Shown here piece after piece: positions 1 through 6,536 of a DNA stretch of 12,962 nucleotides. Location of the stretch: NCBI GenBank assembly GCA_015228995.1, contig JADGCM010000037.1, forward strand, positions 1 to 12,962. The letters run 5' to 3'. The notes under the pieces were generated by a model, which was given only the letters and a program-made list of their open reading frames with translations, made no database searches and was not told the DNA's origin. The DNA is from Magnetococcales bacterium. GTDB taxonomy: Bacteria; Pseudomonadota; Magnetococcia; Magnetococcales; JADGCH01. The translations under genes were made by a program, and so were the position numbers. Position 1 is the stretch's first letter; each line of letters starts with the position of its first letter.

Positions 1-1164
1 GAACGCAACGGCTTGCGTTGGCGTAATCGCGAAACACCGGTGATCATGATGTCGGGCCATGGCACTATCCATACGGCGGTAGCCGCGACTAAGATCGGCG
101 CTTACGACTTTCTAGAGAAGCCGTTGTCACTGGACCGGGTCTTGTTGTTAGTAGAACGCGCCGTACGTGAGTTGAGTCTGGTACGCGAAAACCGAGAGTT
201 AAAGGCACGGGTCGAAACCGACCAGCCCATGATTGGCCAGACAGCCGTGTTGCGCCATCTGGATATGCAGATCCGTCGGGTGGCCCCCACCGAGGGCTGG
301 GTATTGATCACTGGGGAAAATGGCACCGGCAAGGAGGTGGCGGCACGGCGCATCCATAAGTTATCAGCACGGGCGGAGGGACCGTTCGTCGCCGTCAATT
401 CAGCGGCCATTCCAGAGAAGTTGATCGAAAGCGAGTTGTTTGGCCAAGAAGAAGGGGCTTTCGGCCTCGGTTCCGAAGCGCGGATTGGCCGCTTCGAGCA
501 AGGTCACCAAGGCACCTTGTTCCTGGACGAAATCGGCGATATGTCGTTGGTTACCCAGTCAAGAATTCTGCGCATTTTGCAAGAACGGCGTTTTGAACGG
601 GTAGGGGGGGGATCGCAGATTCAGGTGGACGTGCGGGTTATTGCCGCTTCTAATAAAAATTTAGAGGAGCTGATTGCCCAAGGGTTGTTCCGAGCGGATC
701 TCTATTATCGTCTTAACGTTATTCCGTTGCGGGTGCCGCCTTTACGGGAACGATTGGACGATATTCCCTTATTGATCAACCATTTTATCCAGGCTCATAG
801 TCACGATTTGCCCCAACGGCAATTTGCCAACGAAGCGATTGCCTATCTGAAACAATACCACTGGCCGGGTAATGTGCGTGAACTAAAAAACTTAGTGGAA
901 CGACTGCTGATCATGGCATCGGGGCCAGTGATCCAACCGAGTGATTTACCAGAGTTTGTCACCGGCACGCGCAACCGGCCGCCATCGGTCATGGACACCG
1001 TGTTGGAGCACGACGACATTCGCACCGCGCGCGAGGCTTTCGAGCGTGCCTACATCCAGCGTCAGCTTGAAAAACACCAGGGCAATATTTCACGTACAGC
1101 TGAAGCAGTGGGCATGGAACGTTCGGCCTTGCATCGTAAATTGAAGTCGCTGGGATTGGCTTAA
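1..1164 (+). CDS. ntrX: Sigma54-type response regulator NtrX, 5'-truncated by the window edge
   Basis: This is the nitrogen-regulation response regulator NtrX, lacking its N-terminus; the frame is open from base 1, so the true start lies to the left. The visible order is the end of a receiver domain (MSGHG with the conserved Ser, then FLEKP with the conserved Lys), an AAA+ ATPase domain and a Fis-type DNA-binding helix-turn-helix. Walker A is GENGTGKE (313-336) and Walker B is TLFLDEIGD (514-540). The FRADLYYRLNV and GNVRELKNLVERL blocks are also typical. The C-terminal GMERSALHRKLKSLG is characteristic of NtrX rather than NtrC. NtrX normally receives phosphate from the membrane kinase NtrY, which is not visible here. 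The loop that contacts sigma54, normally GAFTGA, reads GAFGLG (454-471). Family assignment is firm; whether this copy still activates sigma54 promoters is uncertain. Confidence 0.9.
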   Translation, partial: ERNGLRWRNRETPVIMMSGHGTIHTAVAATKIGAYDFLEKPLSLDRVLLLVERAVRELSLVRENRELKARVETDQPMIGQTAVLRHLDMQIRRVAPTEGWVLITGENGTGKEVAARRIHKLSARAEGPFVAVNSAAIPEKLIESELFGQEEGAFGLGSEARIGRFEQGHQGTLFLDEIGDMSLVTQSRILRILQERRFERVGGGSQIQVDVRVIAASNKNLEELIAQGLFRADLYYRLNVIPLRVPPLRERLDDIPLLINHFIQAHSHDLPQRQFANEAIAYLKQYHWPGNVRELKNLVERLLIMASGPVIQPSDLPEFVTGTRNRPPSVMDTVLEHDDIRTAREAFERAYIQRQLEKHQGNISRTAEAVGMERSALHRKLKSLGLA

Positions 1165-1174
1165 CCAATGCCGC

Positions 1175-1204
1175 TTGCTATAGTCGTCACAACCGATATA
1201 TACT
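1175..1204 (+). promoter_or_regulatory. Candidate sigma70 promoter for pgsA
   Basis: TTGCTA (1175-1180) and TATACT (1199-1204) are separated by 18 bases, just after the ntrX stop codon. The -10 box matches the consensus at five of six positions and the -35 box at four of six. If used, the transcript would start near 1211 and the palindromic element at 1216-1277 would sit in the pgsA leader. The call rests only on pattern matching. Confidence 0.35.
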
Positions 1205-1215
1205 GCTCTTTTCGA

Positions 1216-1277
1216 CCCCTCACTCTACCCTCTCCCACAAGGGGAGAGGGTGGGGAGGCCGTTTGGGGGGTGAGGGG
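1216..1277. repeat. GC-rich palindromic repeat element, copy 1 (intergenic)
   Basis: The inner stem is a perfect 10-bp inverted repeat, ACCCTCTCCC (1227-1236) against GGGAGAGGGT (1242-1251), with a five-base loop ACAAG. An outer stem pairs CCCCTCAC (1216-1223) with GTGAGGGG (1270-1277). The loop and the surrounding CTCCC/GGGAG are shared with a second copy inside the helicase gene (5880-5933). No T-run follows, so it is not a standard intrinsic terminator. It resembles dispersed REP-like palindromes of proteobacterial genomes. Confidence 0.8.
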
Positions 1278-1302
1278 CTAATCGTCATTCGGATGCGACG
1301 TC

Positions 1303-1869
1303 ATGCTGGCTGCGTTGTGGAATTTACCCAATCTCCTTACGGCAACCCGGATCGTATTGATTCCGGTCTTCATCCTGATGGTCTATCTACCAGGAAATTG
1401 GGGTAAGATTTTGCCAACGCTCTGCTTTGGTCTGGCGGCCTTGACCGACTGGGCAGATGGTTATGTGGCTCGCAAGAGTGGCCAGCAGACACCGTTTGGG
1501 CGCTTTTTTGACCCGGTAGCCGATAAGTTGCTGGTGATATCGGCACTGATTTTGCTGGTGGCAGAGCAGCGTGCCCATCTGTTGCCGGTGTTATTGATCA
1601 CTGCTCGCGAGATCACCGTTATGGCGTTGCGTGAGTACATGTCTGGGCTGGGCTCGACGGTAGGTGTGTCCCGCTTGGGTAAGTGGAAGACTGGCTTCCA
1701 GATGACTGCCATTTTGATGCTATTGGTGCAAGATGGCTTATTCGGTTTGCCACTAACACCGGTGGGATTGTTGTGTCTGTATGTGTGTGTGGTCTTGACA
1801 TGGTGGTCGGGTTATGATTACCTCATCCGAGCGTGGCCAGCCATTCGCACCAGTATCTTACAGGCATAA
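1303..1869 (+). CDS. pgsA: CDP-diacylglycerol--glycerol-3-phosphate 3-phosphatidyltransferase
   Basis: The enzyme transfers the phosphatidyl group from CDP-diacylglycerol to glycerol 3-phosphate, giving phosphatidylglycerophosphate, the committed step to phosphatidylglycerol and cardiolipin in the inner membrane. The protein has 188 residues, close to the usual length. It carries the complete CDP-alcohol phosphotransferase motif: D49, D52, G53, A56, R57, G66, D70 and D74. The start WNLPNLLTATRIVLIPVF matches the family, and several hydrophobic membrane segments follow. The start is not certain. ATG 1303 has no clear ribosome binding site, and TTG 1315 would give the more usual N-terminus that begins just before WNLPN. 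Downstream are tRNA-Gly and tRNA-Cys, the same neighbourhood as E. coli pgsA-glyW-cysT, which supports the orthologue call. Confidence 0.93.
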   Translation: MLAALWNLPNLLTATRIVLIPVFILMVYLPGNWGKILPTLCFGLAALTDWADGYVARKSGQQTPFGRFFDPVADKLLVISALILLVAEQRAHLLPVLLITAREITVMALREYMSGLGSTVGVSRLGKWKTGFQMTAILMLLVQDGLFGLPLTPVGLLCLYVCVVLTWWSGYDYLIRAWPAIRTSILQA

Positions 1870-1903
1870 CGAGGCAAAAAACCGCCGCTAGCTGATCAAG
1901 CAA

Positions 1904-1932
1904 TTGACAACTGGATCGGTTTGTCCTATAGT
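1904..1932 (+). promoter_or_regulatory. Strong sigma70 promoter of the Gly-Cys-Gly tRNA cluster
   Basis: A perfect -35 box TTGACA (1904-1909) is followed after 17 bases by TATAGT (1927-1932), which differs from the consensus at one position. The predicted start is near 1939, about 30 bases before the first tRNA. The GATGCGCTG stretch between the -10 box and the start is GC-rich, the usual form of stringently controlled stable-RNA promoters; that control is inferred. Confidence 0.8.
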
Positions 1933-1969
1933 GATGCGCTGTCTGGGACGGACGTTTGATTGAGGCGGC

Positions 1970-2044
1970 GCGGGAGTAGCTCAGGGGTAGAGCGCAACCT
2001 TGCCAAGGTTGATGCCGGGGGTTCAAATCCCCTCTCCCGCTCCA
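1970..2044 (+). tRNA. glyW: tRNA-Gly (GCC), copy 1
   Basis: The cloverleaf is complete. The acceptor stem GCGGGAG (1970-1976) pairs with CTCCCGC (2034-2040). The anticodon stem CAACC/GGTTG encloses the loop TTGCCAA, with anticodon GCC at 2002-2004. The T-arm contains GTTCAAATC. The discriminator T and an encoded CCA end the gene. It is identical over 75 bases to the copy at 2231-2305. Confidence 0.97.
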
Positions 2045-2110
2045 GTATAATGGCCTAGATAGTGGCTCATGCGACGATATGACCAGTCCCAGTGGGGGGC
2101 CAACAGCCGT

Positions 2111-2187
2111 GGCCGGGTGGCGAAGTGGTCTAACGCAGAGGTCTGCAAAACCTTCACTCGTGGGTTCAACTCCCACCCCGGCCTCCA
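2111..2187 (+). tRNA. cysT: tRNA-Cys (GCA)
   Basis: The acceptor stem GGCCGGG (2111-2117) pairs with CCCGGCC (2177-2183), followed by discriminator T and an encoded CCA. The anticodon stem GAGGT/ACCTT (closed by a G-T wobble) holds the loop CTGCAAA, with anticodon GCA at 2145-2147. The T-stem is GTGGG/CCCAC. It lies 66 bases after tRNA-Gly and probably belongs to the same transcript. Confidence 0.96.
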
Positions 2188-2230
2188 TGTGTGGCTTGTG
2201 CCTGAATTCGTGAATGCTGTTGTTTTGATT

Positions 2231-2305
2231 GCGGGAGTAGCTCAGGGGTAGAGCGCAACCTTGCCAAGGTTGATGCCGGGGGTTCAAATCCCCTCTCCCG
2301 CTCCA
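2231..2305 (+). tRNA. tRNA-Gly (GCC), copy 2
   Basis: An exact 75-base duplicate of the tRNA-Gly at 1970-2044, including the encoded CCA; the anticodon loop is TTGCCAA. A short flank before the gene, TTTGATT, is also shared with the region just before copy 1. It occupies the place held by tRNA-Leu (leuZ) in the E. coli glyW-cysT-leuZ cluster. No separate promoter is evident. Confidence 0.97.
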
Positions 2306-2451
2306 TTGTTTCTCGCCATTTCTTGATAATGATTAATTATTGGTCTGAAATTGTCGAACCAATGCCTGTCGTGGGTGGTCCAACCGCGCGAGGGTGTTTC
2401 TTTGGTATGTTTGTGTGTTTATTCAGAATTTTTCATGAATAGGTTTTTGAG
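2306..2451. other. AT-richer intergenic spacer
   Basis: This stretch separates the last tRNA from the NYN-domain gene and is AT-richer than its surroundings. TTGATA at 2323-2328 could be a -35 box, but no good -10 box stands at the right distance. I see no terminator hairpin for the tRNA operon. Confidence 0.5.
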
Positions 2452-3033
2452 ATGTTTTACAAGGATCAGCGTGTCGCTATTTTTATAGATGGGTCAAACC
2501 TTTACGCTGCCATGCGGGCGCTCAACTTTGACTTTGACTATAAAAAATTGTTGCTTTATTTTCAATCGAATTGCCGCATGATCCGTGCCTATTATTACAC
2601 GGCACTGGGAGATGATCAGGAGTATTCACCTATCCGTCCACTGGTGGATTGGTTGGCCTACAATGGCTATACCGTCGTCACCAAACCCATTAAAGAATAT
2701 ATCGATCCCGTTACTGGCCACCGTCGCACCAAGGGTAATATGGATATCGAGATTGCCATTGGCATGATCTCCATGGCGCCCTATTACGACCACGCAGTAC
2801 TGTTTTCTGGCGATGGTGATTTTCGTTGCATCGTCGAGGCGGTGCAAAATCAGGGCAAGCAGGTTACGGTCGTCAGCTCCCTGGTCACCCAACCGCCGAT
2901 GATTGCCGATGAGTTGCGGCGTCAGGCGGATGATTTTATCGAGCTGGATTATATCAAGAATGAGCTGATGCGTGACATCAGTGCCCCAAGTGGTATGTCC
3001 TTTGATCGTGGTCTGCATCCCCCAGCCAGCTAG
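2452..3033 (+). CDS. NYN-domain (LabA/DUF88-type) putative ribonuclease
   Basis: A 193-residue protein of the LabA/DUF88 family, whose NYN domain has a PIN-like nuclease fold. Residues 8-20 give the opening strand VAIFIDGSNLYAA with D13. The centre gives GNMDIEIAIGM with D98, and SGDGDF supplies D121 and D123. These four acidic residues form the expected metal-binding set, so RNase activity is plausible, though the target is unknown. The last 25 residues look disordered and lie outside the domain. The ATG at 2452 is preceded only by a weak AGG and is the natural start, since the domain begins at residue 8. The gene ends 65 bases before the helicase gene on the same strand. Family assignment is firm; the cellular role cannot be read from the sequence. 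Confidence 0.88.
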   Translation: MFYKDQRVAIFIDGSNLYAAMRALNFDFDYKKLLLYFQSNCRMIRAYYYTALGDDQEYSPIRPLVDWLAYNGYTVVTKPIKEYIDPVTGHRRTKGNMDIEIAIGMISMAPYYDHAVLFSGDGDFRCIVEAVQNQGKQVTVVSSLVTQPPMIADELRRQADDFIELDYIKNELMRDISAPSGMSFDRGLHPPAS

Positions 3034-3056
3034 ATGCCGGTTAGGCCACCGGTCAT
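3034..3056 (+). repeat. Small hairpin after the NYN gene
   Basis: CCGGT (3037-3041) pairs with ACCGG (3048-3052) around a six-base loop, and ATG (3034-3036) can pair with CAT (3054-3056) across a one-base bulge. It begins directly after the TAG stop. No T-run follows, so termination is not implied. Confidence 0.4.
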
Positions 3057-3057
3057 G

Positions 3058-3097
3058 CGACCTGTTATCGGGCGACCTGTTATCGGGCGAACTGTTA
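3058..3097 (+). repeat. 15-bp tandem repeat, 2.7 copies, before the helicase start
   Basis: The unit CGACCTGTTATCGGG occurs exactly at 3058-3072 and 3073-3087, followed by a degenerate partial unit CGAACTGTTA (3088-3097). The array runs right up to the ATG at 3099, where a ribosome binding site would be expected and none is seen. Confidence 0.9.
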
Positions 3098-3098
3098 A

Positions 3099-6000
3099 AT
3101 GATTGGCACGACTATGGTTGCTAGCGTCGGGCCTGTTGCCGATACCAGCCAGCGGCGGCGGGCACTGGATCCGCATACTTCCTTCATTGTCCAAGCCCCG
3201 GCTGGCTCTGGCAAGACTGGCTTGCTGATTCAGCGCTTCTTGGTGTTATTGGCTCGGGTTGAACAACCAGAGCATATCGTCGCCATTACCTTCACCCGCA
3301 AGGCTGCTGCTGAGATGCGCCAACGCATCATGGCGATTCTTACCCAGGCCTATCAAGTCCCAGCCGCCCAGCGGCTAACCACGCCCATGGCGGTCCCAAC
3401 CGATCCCTATCAACAGCAACTGCTGACCCTGGCCCAGGCGGTACTGGCACAGGGTCAACGCTTGAACTGGCGGTTGCTGCATAACCCAGAGCGGCTGCGC
3501 ATCATGACCATTGATGCCCTGTGCGCCCTGATCACCCGCCAAATGCCGATCTTATCTGGCTTTGGTACCCAACCGGATAACCTCGACGACAACCATGCCA
3601 GCCGTTGTTATCGTCAAGCGGCGCAAGAGACCTTAAACAGTTTGGTGGATACCCCCTGGGGAGGGGCGTTACAGCAGCTGTTTGATCATCTCGATAACCG
3701 CTGGGATCAAGCCGAGCAGCTTTTGGCGCAGCTGCTTCAGCGGCGTGACCAGTGGTTGCGGCACGTTATTCGCGGGCGTCAACTCGACCATAACTGCCGT
3801 TCCCAGCTACAACAGGCCTTGCAGCATTCGGTATGCGAACGACTGACAGCCACTCTGGAACTGGTGCCGCCATGGTTACAGCAGCAATTGCCAGAGTTGG
3901 CTCGCCACGCCGCTCATAATCTCGCGGATAGCCCGAAAGCGGATACCCTGACGCGATTTCTGCGTAGCTACCGGCAACAACACCCGACCGGCCCCTGGCA
4001 ATGGCCTGGTATTGCAAGCGACCAAACAGTCGGTTGGCTGATGCTGACAGCCCTGTTGTTGACCAATCAAGGCAACTGGCGACAGAAGATTGATGCCAGT
4101 ATCGGTTTTCCTCCTTTCTCTAGGGAGGAAAAACAACTCTTAAAGGACATTCTCCAGCAACTCAGTGAGGGAACCTACGAGCCGCTGCGCTGTGCTTTGC
4201 AGGCATTGCAACAATCGCTGCCCACAGTAGCCACCTATACCGACCCGCAATGGCAGATACTCCAGGCTCTGTTGCAACTGTTGCCGGTGGCTGTAGCCCA
4301 ACTGCAACGGCTGTTTGTCCGTATCAACCAAGTTGACTTCATCGAAATCGCTTTGCGTGCTCTGCAAGCCTTGGGAACACCTGAACAGCCTACCGATCTG
4401 GCGCTGCGTTTGGATGGGGACATCCAACATTTGCTGGTCGATGAGTTCCAGGATACTTCGCGCCATCAATACCAGTTGTTGCAACAACTGACCGCTGGTT
4501 GGAGTGGCGACGATGGTCGGACCTTGTTTCTGGTCGGAGATCCAATGCAATCGATCTATCGGTTTCGTGAAGCCGATGTCGGGCTATTTCTGCAAGTCAA
4601 GCAACGGGGAATCGGCGCCATTCGACCTGAATTTTTATGTCTGACGGTCAACTTTCGTTCGCAAGCGGGCTTGATCGCCTGGAGCAACGACGTGTTTCAA
4701 TACGTCATGGCCGCCCGGGAAGATATTGAGACCGGGGCCATTCCTTTTACCCCGGCCCTCCCGGCATCGCCCCAGCTAGATGGTGGGGCGGATCTGGTAT
4801 CGATTCACGCCTTATCCGATTCTGACGCAGAAGCGGCTCGTGTCGTTGAGATTATCCGTTCGATACCACCCAGCCAAACGATTGCGGTGTTGGCGCGCGC
4901 CCGCGCGGGTCTCTACCCGGTGATTGCGGCACTACAACAAGCGGGTTTGCCGTTCCAGGCGGTGGATATTGCTTCGTTGGCGCAATCGCGTGTAGTTGTC
5001 GACCTGCTGTCGCTCACCCGGGCCCTGCTGCTGCCGGGGGATCGGTTGAGCTGGTTAGCACTGCTGCGGTCACCGTTTTGTGGTTTGTCGTTGGCGGATA
5101 TGGCCCAGCTCGCCGCCACCGATGACACCGCCTCCTCGGTATGGGAGTTGTTGCAACGGCCAGAGCAACGGAATTTGCTCTCTGAGGAAGGGCAACAGCG
5201 TCTTGAGCGGCTGATCACCATCTTGACACCGGCCTTCAACAACCGTTATCGCAGCCTTGGCTGGGGGGCGATTACGCCGTTGCGACGTTGGGTGGCCGGG
5301 ATCTGGCAGGCCATGGGCGGGCCCTTGTTATTGAACGATCCGATTGAGAGGGACAACGCCGAGCTGTTCTTCGACCTGCTACAACAAAGCGAGCAGGGGG
5401 GGGAGCTGGCCGATCCTACCCTGTTAGAGGAACGCATCCAGTCGGTACGTGCGGTCACCAATAGCGATGCTGCCGCTGCCCGTATCCAGCTGATGACGAT
5501 TCATAAAGCTAAGGGGTTGGAGTTTGACGTGGTGATCGTGCCGGCTCTGGATCGTGCCAGCCGTGGTAGCGACCAGTCCCTGTTGTTATGGCATGAACGC
5601 TCTTCTGCTGGGCAGACCGATCTACTGCTGGCGCCGGTCCAACGGCGCGATCAGGCGGATCCAGACCCGATTTATCGGTTGCTGCATTACTGGCACGAAC
5701 AGGCAGACCAACATGAGAAGGCACGTTTGCTCTATGTTGCCGTTACCCGGGCCCGTCACCACCTGCATCTATTGGCTTCGGTTGCCCAAGCTGAAGATGG
5801 TACCCCCAAACCGCCGCCATCTGGTTCGCTGCTCCGATTGCTTTGGCCCTATATCGATATTTCCGCTCAACCCCCTTTACCCCTCAACTCCCAACCCCTT
5901 CTCCCACAAGGGGAGAAGGGGAGCTATGAGGGGGTGGCCTCTTGTCTTCCACCTTGCCTCCCTCGTACTCCTCACCCCCCGGCATCCTCACCCATTGAAC

Positions 6001-6533
6001 TGCCCCCTTTCCAATGGGCGGGCGAGCTGATTCGTTGTGTTGGGGTGGTGGTGCATCGTTGCCTGTGTGTTATGGCGATGTCGCCTAGCGACCGTTATCT
6101 GACTGTGATCCGTCATCACCTGATGCGTTTAGGTGTCCCGTTGTCCCGGCTGGATGAGGCGCAGCAGCAGGTCCAGCTGGCGTTACAGCGGACCAACAAC
6201 GACGCGACCGGACAATGGTTGTTGAGCGCACAGCATCAATACATCGCTACAGAATGGGCTCTCAGCGGGGTAGTGGACGGTCGGCCGCAGCGGATCGTCG
6301 TGGACCGCACCTTTGTCGATCGGGACGGGACCCGCTGGATTGTCGATTTCAAGACCAGTCGCCATAGCGGCAGTGACTTGGAGCTTTTTTTGGATCACGA
6401 AGAGGAGCGCTATCGATCACAACTACGGCTTTATGCGCAAGTGATGCGGCAGATGGCCGGTGAGCAGCAGCGTCCCATCCGGCTGGGGCTCTATTTCCCC
6501 TTATTTCCTGCTTGGCGCGAAGTTGTCCGGTGA
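3099..6533 (+). CDS. AddA-like UvrD/RecB-family helicase with C-terminal PD-(D/E)XK nuclease
   Basis: A 1144-residue superfamily 1A helicase fused to a RecB-type nuclease, the architecture of AddA, which processes double-strand DNA ends for recombination. Helicase motifs in order: Walker A APAGSGKT (33-40), Ia ITFTRKAAAEM (63-73), Walker B VDEFQD (447-452), III VGDPMQSIYRFR (479-490), IV NFRS (518-521), V MTIHKAKGLEF (799-809) and VI LLYVAVTRAR (877-886). The nuclease keeps D1069, D1083 and K1085 (VDFKTS) and the QxxxY motif (Q1108, Y1112), so it should be active. About 50 residues between motif VI and the nuclease are low-complexity and proline-rich; they arise from the palindromic element at 5880-5933. 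ATG 3099 lacks a ribosome binding site; ATG 3114 is an alternative. AddB normally accompanies AddA, but no AddB-like gene lies on either side. Confidence 0.87.
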   Translation: MIGTTMVASVGPVADTSQRRRALDPHTSFIVQAPAGSGKTGLLIQRFLVLLARVEQPEHIVAITFTRKAAAEMRQRIMAILTQAYQVPAAQRLTTPMAVPTDPYQQQLLTLAQAVLAQGQRLNWRLLHNPERLRIMTIDALCALITRQMPILSGFGTQPDNLDDNHASRCYRQAAQETLNSLVDTPWGGALQQLFDHLDNRWDQAEQLLAQLLQRRDQWLRHVIRGRQLDHNCRSQLQQALQHSVCERLTATLELVPPWLQQQLPELARHAAHNLADSPKADTLTRFLRSYRQQHPTGPWQWPGIASDQTVGWLMLTALLLTNQGNWRQKIDASIGFPPFSREEKQLLKDILQQLSEGTYEPLRCALQALQQSLPTVATYTDPQWQILQALLQLLPVAVAQLQRLFVRINQVDFIEIALRALQALGTPEQPTDLALRLDGDIQHLLVDEFQDTSRHQYQLLQQLTAGWSGDDGRTLFLVGDPMQSIYRFREADVGLFLQVKQRGIGAIRPEFLCLTVNFRSQAGLIAWSNDVFQYVMAAREDIETGAIPFTPALPASPQLDGGADLVSIHALSDSDAEAARVVEIIRSIPPSQTIAVLARARAGLYPVIAALQQAGLPFQAVDIASLAQSRVVVDLLSLTRALLLPGDRLSWLALLRSPFCGLSLADMAQLAATDDTASSVWELLQRPEQRNLLSEEGQQRLERLITILTPAFNNRYRSLGWGAITPLRRWVAGIWQAMGGPLLLNDPIERDNAELFFDLLQQSEQGGELADPTLLEERIQSVRAVTNSDAAAARIQLMTIHKAKGLEFDVVIVPALDRASRGSDQSLLLWHERSSAGQTDLLLAPVQRRDQADPDPIYRLLHYWHEQADQHEKARLLYVAVTRARHHLHLLASVAQAEDGTPKPPPSGSLLRLLWPYIDISAQPPLPLNSQPLLPQGEKGSYEGVASCLPPCLPRTPHPPASSPIELPPFQWAGELIRCVGVVVHRCLCVMAMSPSDRYLTVIRHHLMRLGVPLSRLDEAQQQVQLALQRTNNDATGQWLLSAQHQYIATEWALSGVVDGRPQRIVVDRTFVDRDGTRWIVDFKTSRHSGSDLELFLDHEEERYRSQLRLYAQVMRQMAGEQQRPIRLGLYFPLFPAWREVVR
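5880..5933. repeat. GC-rich palindromic repeat element, copy 2, inside the helicase gene
   Basis: A perfect 11-bp inverted repeat, CCCCTTCTCCC (5895-5905) against GGGAGAAGGGG (5911-5921), has the same five-base loop ACAAG as copy 1. An outer stem pairs CCCCTCA (5880-5886) with TGAGGGG (5927-5933). The shared core CTCCCACAAGGGGAGA is identical in both copies. Here the element is read through in frame as PLNSQPLLPQGEKGSYEG. The inserted material may extend to about 5980, where CCTCACCCCCC is the reverse complement of a stretch at the end of copy 1. Confidence 0.85.
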
Positions 6534-6536
6534 GCC

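Noticed and set aside
2046..2051. TATAAT just after the first tRNA-Gly
   Set aside because: No matching -35 box lies 16-18 bases upstream, where the sequence is the tRNA T-arm.
1823..2287. A 154-codon open frame on the minus strand across the tRNA genes
   Set aside because: It is the antisense of the tRNA-Gly and tRNA-Cys genes; the repeated peptide GRGDLNPRHQPWQGCALP-type text is a well-known artefact of reading tRNA genes backwards.
4106..4132. 9-bp inverted repeat TTTTCCTCC/GGAGGAAAA inside the helicase gene
   Set aside because: The encoded peptide around GFPP looks like normal family sequence, the loop differs from the palindromic element, and a single 9-bp match in a long gene can arise by chance.
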